Assembly: GCA_049509675.1 (NCBI GenBank)
Contig: JBEKZQ010000217.1
Location: forward strand, 1 to 10,432
DNA from: JBEKZQ01 sp049509675
Lineage (GTDB): Bacteria; Planctomycetota; Planctomycetia; Pirellulales; Thermoguttaceae
DNA: 10,432 nt
Reading direction: 5' to 3'
The translations under genes and the position numbers were made by a program. Below the pieces are notes generated by a model. The model had not been told where the DNA came from and ran no database searches. It saw nothing but the letters and a program-made list of their open reading frames with translations. This document shows, one piece after another, positions 6,204 to 10,432 of the stretch (within the stretch, counting starts at the first letter, position 1; the number at the start of each line of letters is the position of its first letter).

Positions 6204-6935
6204 GTGACGGTTTCACACCCGGCGCAGCCGCCGCATCAGGCGAGCGGCGTCGATGCGCCATTGCCGTGGTCTGGCGCAGTGCAAAACGGCCACGCGACGC
6301 CAGATTCAACGATGCCGTTGCCTCCAGGGATGCCACCGATGCCGCAGACAGATGGGCGCTCCGAGTCCTTGGACTTCTTGCGAAAGCAGACGGCTACGTC
6401 CGAGGGGCTAGAGATTGCGGGCGATGTTAAGACGCCGACGCCGCATTCGGTAAGCAGCACTAACAAACGCCCCGCTGCACTGGTCTTGATTGTCTTCTAC
6501 TGGGCGATTGTGGGCTTTCTGGCAATCGTTTATGCGCTAGGCACGACGGTCATGGCAGGTTTTGCGTCGGGCATATCGCAGGCGGCGCAAGCGGCTGTTC
6601 GTTCCGAGTCATGGACGGGGGTGCTCATCGGAGAGTTGCTGGGTGCGCTCTCGGTTGGCTTTTTCCTGTGGGGGCTCGTTACATTGCGCGCATGTTATGG
6701 TTTGTGGACGTTCCAAGAATGGGGAGTTCTCACGGCGAAGCGAGTGGCCGTGCTAAACATTGTCTTGAGCCTGATTTCCCTCCTAGTCTCCATCATCGCC
6801 CGAGTCGGAATTGTGCTCAACCTGGCAACGGTCGCCGCCGGTGTTGCTATTCTGGCTTATCTCTTTGGCAGGGAGAATCTCTTCGAGCGTTTGCAGGAGT
6901 ACGGGGCACATTTGCGGCAAGGCAACAGGAGTTAG
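6204..6935 (+). CDS. Four-helix membrane protein, rest of the TAG-split zinc-ribbon gene
   Basis: 243 residues if translated from GTG 6204, which lies 3 bases after the amber stop and has no ribosome binding site. Expression would need termination-reinitiation or TAG read-through; a start at ATG 6312 is another option. Residues 1-90 are a proline/glycine-rich linker with no predicted fold. Hydrophobic segments at about 91-117, 138-165, 180-200 and 202-221 predict four transmembrane helices, followed by a short charged tail (ENLFERLQEYGAHLRQGNRS). No catalytic motif is visible and no family is recognised. It ends 3 bases before the next ATG's spacer, with the next gene's AGGAG inside its last codons, so the two are co-transcribed. 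Confidence 0.65.
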   Translation: MTVSHPAQPPHQASGVDAPLPWSGAVQNGHATPDSTMPLPPGMPPMPQTDGRSESLDFLRKQTATSEGLEIAGDVKTPTPHSVSSTNKRPAALVLIVFYWAIVGFLAIVYALGTTVMAGFASGISQAAQAAVRSESWTGVLIGELLGALSVGFFLWGLVTLRACYGLWTFQEWGVLTAKRVAVLNIVLSLISLLVSIIARVGIVLNLATVAAGVAILAYLFGRENLFERLQEYGAHLRQGNRS

Positions 6936-6938
6936 CAA

Positions 6939-7634
6939 ATGGCGTTCCAGATGGATTGCCCACACTGCATGAAAAGACTGAACGTTACTGAGAAGGCGTT
7001 CGGGAAGACTGTCCCTTGCCCCGGCTGCAATCAGCCCCTTACGATTCCGCAGCAACCGGAGACGCTTCGTCCCCAGCACGCGGCCAAAGCTCAAGTCGCT
7101 TCGCAGCGCGAGTCGCCAGGCACCGGCCGATGGAGAGAAGTACCGCAGCAGTCGGCCAACATTCAAGGTGCGCCGATGGCCGTCGCCCGGCCTCCGGCAG
7201 CGGTAGCTCCGCCGGTGCCCACCCAGCCTAAGCAGGCCCCGGCGCAGGTACGTCATCCCGCGCCCACGAACGCGCCGCCGCCACCTGCCGCGCCGCGTCC
7301 GGCACAAGGAATCCGTCAACACCCGGACGGTCCTGCGGGTAGCGCCGGGGCTCAGCCCTCGCTGGGTAACGGCGCGGAGGCCGATGTCGTGCGGTTTCGA
7401 TGCCCAAGCTGTTCGACGGTACTTCATGCTCGAAAGCAGCTTGCGGGCAAGGCGATGGCCTGCTCATGTGGTTGCAACATCCAAATACCTGGTCTTCCGT
7501 CGCCATCTTCTGACGGAGAGGCACCGGTCGCAGCACCGTCCACCGCTCTCGGATCGCTAAGTCTCTTTGGCGTGGCCACGGCAGTTGCCGTATTGTCCTC
7601 ATTTCTTGGAACACTATTATTCGGACACGGCTAA
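6939..7634 (+). CDS. Double zinc-ribbon protein with C-terminal membrane anchor
   Basis: The protein is 231 residues. The ATG at 6939 has AGGAG (6927-6931) 7 bases upstream. Zinc ribbon 1 uses C7/C10 and C27/C30 (CPHC...CPGC). A long Pro/Ala-rich linker (about 38-148) contains GRWREVPQQ (63-71), also present in the gene at 9063. Ribbon 2 has CPSC (155-158) and the unusual tight set CSCGC (175-179). A single transmembrane helix spans about 203-228 (GVATAVAVLSSFLGTL), leaving nearly no tail, so the ribbons likely face the cytoplasm from a tail anchor (inference). The stop TAA overlaps the next ATG by one base (TAATG). This domain style is common in planctomycetes; function is not known. It may bind nucleic acid or partner proteins. 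Confidence 0.82.
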   Translation: MAFQMDCPHCMKRLNVTEKAFGKTVPCPGCNQPLTIPQQPETLRPQHAAKAQVASQRESPGTGRWREVPQQSANIQGAPMAVARPPAAVAPPVPTQPKQAPAQVRHPAPTNAPPPPAAPRPAQGIRQHPDGPAGSAGAQPSLGNGAEADVVRFRCPSCSTVLHARKQLAGKAMACSCGCNIQIPGLPSPSSDGEAPVAAPSTALGSLSLFGVATAVAVLSSFLGTLLFGHG

Positions 7635-8416
7635 TGTCTCAGTCTCATCTCACCCCCTGGTTACTGCTCGGAAAGTGGCTCCTGGTGGCCGCCATTTATC
7701 TCAAGCGAGAGTGCTCCCGCTTGGCTGAATGGTCGGGCTTCGGGAATGTGGGCACTGTCGTGCTATCGGCGGCCCTCGCGTGTGCTTTGGCCGCGACCCT
7801 CACCTTCATACGAGGTTACGGGGAAGTCGGGGGCGTCGTGCTTAGTATGGTGCTGGCTCTTGGCCTCACGGGAGCCGTCTTAGGCTTTGTCGTCTCACTG
7901 AAAACGCCGGGGGGAGTCGAAAAGTATTACGCCGAGAAACGCGAGGAATTGTCGAAGCTTCAAGAGGAATACGGTCGTGTTCGCGTGCAGCAGGCGGCTG
8001 TACGACAGCAGGCATTGCAGGAACAGGCACAGGAGGATGCGAGGAGGAGAGCCGAGGAGGATTTGGCAAGGCAACGAGCAGCACAGAATGCGACCGGAGG
8101 TCTCCCAGCCAGCACCCTTTCTATGCAGGCAGGTGGAACGCCAGATTTGCCGCGCCAGGCCGGCCCCCAGGTTGTCGTTGTAACGGCCACGAAAAGCGTG
8201 GGCATCTCTCTCATTCTCACGTTCCTATTCGGGCCGCTAGGAATGCTTTACTCCACCGTCGTCGGAGGGCTTGTTATGATGGTGGTGTCGATCGCAGTCG
8301 GGGTTTGCACTCTTGGGTTCGGACTTCTTGTGACCTGGCCGATTTGCATTATTTGGGGGGCTCTTGCGGTGACCTCGTACAACGCGAAGCTGACCCGTAG
8401 CGTACAACAATACTGA
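7634..8416 (+). CDS. Membrane protein: TM pair, coiled coil, TM pair
   Basis: The protein is 260 residues. The ATG at 7634 shares its A with the previous stop, so translation is coupled. Two hydrophobic helices (about 40-58 and 66-88) follow an amphipathic N-terminus. Residues 97-150 are rich in E/K/R/Q with heptad spacing (EKREELSKLQEEYGRVRVQQ onward), a likely coiled coil. A short linker leads to a C-terminal hydrophobic block (188-247) with LTFLFGPLGMLYSTVVGGLV and WPICIIWGALAVTSYNAKL. That block looks like a small conserved bacterial membrane domain (GPLGxxY...WPxCxIW) which I recognise only as a type, not by name. No enzymatic motif is seen. With its zinc-ribbon neighbours it may form a membrane-associated complex, but this is inference from gene order. 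Confidence 0.78.
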   Translation: MSQSHLTPWLLLGKWLLVAAIYLKRECSRLAEWSGFGNVGTVVLSAALACALAATLTFIRGYGEVGGVVLSMVLALGLTGAVLGFVVSLKTPGGVEKYYAEKREELSKLQEEYGRVRVQQAAVRQQALQEQAQEDARRRAEEDLARQRAAQNATGGLPASTLSMQAGGTPDLPRQAGPQVVVVTATKSVGISLILTFLFGPLGMLYSTVVGGLVMMVVSIAVGVCTLGFGLLVTWPICIIWGALAVTSYNAKLTRSVQQY

Positions 8417-8471
8417 GCAATTCGCAGCCCAACATTGACGAGTGAGAGAGCGGAGGGAAAGAAAGACTATT

Positions 8472-8978
8472 ATGTTGTCAAGGTCAGTTCTTCAAATGCG
8501 GCCCCGAGCACAGCATCACGATGCCAATGCTCACGCGAGGCGGGCAAACGCCAAGCAAGCAGGCACGCTTTGCCCCGAGTCACGGTTATTGTTGGCGGCG
8601 GCGTCGATCGGGCTTGCCGCGCTGCTCAGTATCGCGCGAACCCTAGAGCCGAATCCCCTGGGCCGCGGAACACATCTACAGTTGGGCCTGCCACAGTGCG
8701 CCTTTGAGGTGTTGTTCGGCCATCCGTGCCCTGCCTGCGGCATGACGACGGCGTGGGCGCATGTGGCTCGCGGCGACGCCGTTGCTGGGCTGCGCGCTAA
8801 TATCAGCGGGGCCGTTGCGGCATTATTGGCGATAGCCGCTGTGCCGTGGTGGCTTGCGTGCGCTGCTACAGGGCGATGGCTCCTATGGAGCGTCAGCGAC
8901 AGAGCAGCGATCCTGGTGACCCTTACCCTGGTGCTCGTCGCACTCGCGCAATGGGGATGGCGATTGCTCGCCGGATAG
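8472..8978 (+). CDS. DUF2752 family membrane protein
   Basis: 168 residues from ATG 8472; a GTG at 8442 would add 10. The nearest purine-rich site, GGAGGG (8452-8457), is 14 bases from the ATG, so the start is uncertain. The segment NPLGRGTHLQLGLPQCAFEV (61-80), followed by FGHPCPACGMTTAWAHVARG (82-101), carries the hallmark CPxCGMTxA of DUF2752. Flanking hydrophobic stretches at about 38-55, 113-130 and 146-165 predict three membrane helices, the cysteine motif lying between the first two. DUF2752 has no established biochemical function to my knowledge; the CxxC could bind metal or act in redox chemistry. It follows the previous gene by 55 bases on the same strand. The N-terminal 35 residues are basic and poorly conserved-looking. 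Confidence 0.85.
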   Translation: MLSRSVLQMRPRAQHHDANAHARRANAKQAGTLCPESRLLLAAASIGLAALLSIARTLEPNPLGRGTHLQLGLPQCAFEVLFGHPCPACGMTTAWAHVARGDAVAGLRANISGAVAALLAIAAVPWWLACAATGRWLLWSVSDRAAILVTLTLVLVALAQWGWRLLAG

Positions 8979-9062
8979 GGCAGATAGTCTTGGATTTATG
9001 GCGGATGTCGGCCGACGTGAAGACGAAACGTTTGCCGACGAGCGTGCCCGAGGAGAGACCGG

Positions 9063-10432
9063 ATGGCGTTCCAAATGAACTGCCCACATTGCGGGAAAAT
9101 GCTGAACATCACCGAGAAAGCGTTCGGCAAGACGCTGCCCTGCCCTGGGTGCAGCAAGCCCGTGATGGTTCCGCAGCCGCCGGAGACACCTCTTCAGCAG
9201 CACTCCGTCGGAGTCCAAGCCGCGTCACAGTACGCACCGCCAGGCAGCGGTCGATGGAGAGAAGTACCGCAGCAGCCGGTCAAGACTCCGGGTAAGCCGA
9301 TGACCGTAACGCGCGCTCCGGCAGCAGCGGCCTCACCGGTACATCTGCCCCCCGGAATGCCGTCGGTGCATGGCGTGACGCCTCCGTCTTACACGCCTTC
9401 TCGACAATCGTTGGTAGCGTGTCCGCGCTGCGGACAGCCATTCCAGGGAGACGGCGCGCTGGTGGGCCGGATGGTGCAGTGTCCGCGGTGCAGGAATCAG
9501 TTCCAGATGCCAGGCAGTGTGCCGCTTGAAGCAATTGACCCAGAGCCATCGGTTGCAGTACCGCCAACCACCCTGGGGTTGCTAAGCGTCCTCGGAGTTA
9601 TCACGGCGATTGCCCTAGTGTCCTCGTTTCTTGGAACCCTATTCAACGTAGGAGCGGACGTACACCACAACCCACGGATAACAACGGCGGCCGATAGCGC
9701 CGTGCGGAGTTCCGTAAGCACCACCGATCTGAGTGCAACAATACAGAGGACACGAGAACTCTTTGAGGAGATGGAGAACGTTGTTTCACGGGCAAGAGAT
9801 GAGAGCCGCGGAAACCAAATTGCAGTCAAGAGCGCAGTCGCCCGTGCCCAAGACGAAAGCCAAAAGCGGATCGACGCGGAGTTCTCTAAGCTCCAGGGCC
9901 AAACCGTTGAATGGCGATTCACCGTTAGCGAGGTTGCTCAAGTAGACATTAGAGAGCAAGGACGGATTTACTTCAAGGAGGCAGCGAGAACCGCCGCCTT
10001 CTCGGGTAATAGACTGTACATATATTTTGACACTTGGGACCCAGGTTATCTTCTTGTGGGGAAGAATGTGCCGCTACCATTTGCTGCGAAGCTACGCACT
10101 GGCGATCAATTGCTAATCACCGGTAGGGCGCAAGTCTCTGTTGGTACAAGAGTCGGGCCTTTTAGCAATAGCTGGGTCAACGATTACGTGGTCGTTGCGA
10201 TAAAACTAAGCCAGATTGAGGTACATGCCGCACAAATCGAGCAAGAACGCCAGCGGCAGACAGAAGAAGAGCGAGTGGCGGAACTAGCGAGAAGGCGCAC
10301 AGCGAGCCGAGATGCCGTCGTGCAGGACGTTCGGAACTTCTTAGCCAGAGGCTCCGTATTCAATGCGACATACTTTTCCCTTTGGGCCTACCAACACAAG
10401 GACCCAAATCTGCCCTTTCAGATCACCATTAC
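9063..10432 (+). CDS. Zinc-ribbon / TM / coiled-coil / beta-domain protein, 3' end outside window
   Basis: Open from ATG 9063 to the window end (456 codons, incomplete). AGGAG (9051-9055) lies 7 bases upstream. Zinc ribbon 1: C7/C10...C27/C30 (CPHC, CPGC). A linker with GRWREVPQQ is shared with the gene at 6939. Ribbon 2: CPRC (120-123) and CPRC (140-143). A transmembrane helix spans about 171-195, with VSSFLGTLF matching the paralogue's LSSFLGTLL. Then come a charged, probably coiled region (about 222-276) and a beta-rich domain at about 277-387: LQGQTVEWRF, GRIYFKEA, RLYIYFDTWD, LRTGDQLLITGRAQVSV. This recalls an OB-fold/tRNA_anti-like module. A second charged helix (388-415) follows. The long C-terminal part likely lies beyond the membrane from the ribbons (inference). 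Function is unknown. Confidence 0.8.
   Translation, partial: MAFQMNCPHCGKMLNITEKAFGKTLPCPGCSKPVMVPQPPETPLQQHSVGVQAASQYAPPGSGRWREVPQQPVKTPGKPMTVTRAPAAAASPVHLPPGMPSVHGVTPPSYTPSRQSLVACPRCGQPFQGDGALVGRMVQCPRCRNQFQMPGSVPLEAIDPEPSVAVPPTTLGLLSVLGVITAIALVSSFLGTLFNVGADVHHNPRITTAADSAVRSSVSTTDLSATIQRTRELFEEMENVVSRARDESRGNQIAVKSAVARAQDESQKRIDAEFSKLQGQTVEWRFTVSEVAQVDIREQGRIYFKEAARTAAFSGNRLYIYFDTWDPGYLLVGKNVPLPFAAKLRTGDQLLITGRAQVSVGTRVGPFSNSWVNDYVVVAIKLSQIEVHAAQIEQERQRQTEEERVAELARRRTASRDAVVQDVRNFLARGSVFNATYFSLWAYQHKDPNLPFQITI

Noticed and set aside
9007..9016. Palindrome GTCGGCCGAC as an operator upstream of the gene at 9063
   Set aside because: A 10-bp GC palindrome is expected by chance at this base composition, and there is no second copy at a matching place.

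Overview
The window looks like chromosomal DNA of a planctomycete, probably Pirellulales-like. The 5S rRNA sequence style, the N-terminal CPxC...CPGC zinc ribbons on proline-rich membrane proteins and a DUF2752 protein all point that way. This is inferred from family resemblance; no database search was possible. Shine-Dalgarno sequences are patchy.

Layout. (1) Positions 1-660 hold the 3' end of a 23S rRNA, a short spacer without tRNA, a 5S rRNA and a strong hairpin terminator. (2) Positions 661-1058 carry no convincing gene, but end in a textbook Shine-Dalgarno and an ATG (1059) that opens a plus-strand frame of only 14 codons. That frame runs into the 3' end of a truncated minus-strand gene, which looks like a recombination junction near 1095. 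(3) Positions 1028-4746 are a tightly packed minus-strand operon of five genes. In transcription order they are an SPL-like radical SAM enzyme, a ParB-like protein, a small Rossmann methyltransferase with a Trm1-like D-x-D-x-YG-x-P motif, a second radical SAM enzyme, and a third SPL-like radical SAM enzyme lacking its C-terminal half. Two of the four junctions overlap by 4 bases (ATGA, GTGA). All three radical SAM proteins have CxxxCxxC. None has a cysteine at the position that I align, from memory, with the hydrogen-donor cysteine of true spore photoproduct lyase. This cassette is the best candidate in the window for an undescribed system, perhaps nucleic-acid modification or repair of mobile origin. 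(4) At 4985-5340, divergent from the operon, lies an unrecognised gene whose frame breaks exactly at a run of ten G. (5) Positions 5345-6069 carry no convincing gene, but the last 180 bases form a chain of hairpins ending in a GC stem plus T5.

(6) Positions 6105 to the window end hold a plus-strand run of small membrane proteins: a zinc-ribbon/4-TM gene interrupted by an in-frame TAG, a double zinc-ribbon/1-TM protein, a TM/coiled-coil/TM protein, a DUF2752 protein, and a long zinc-ribbon/TM/coiled-coil/beta-domain protein cut by the window end. Three of the five begin with near-identical zinc ribbons, and two also share the proline-rich linker and the TM helix, so the cluster grew by duplication and domain shuffling. 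Its role is unknown; a membrane-associated complex is a guess.
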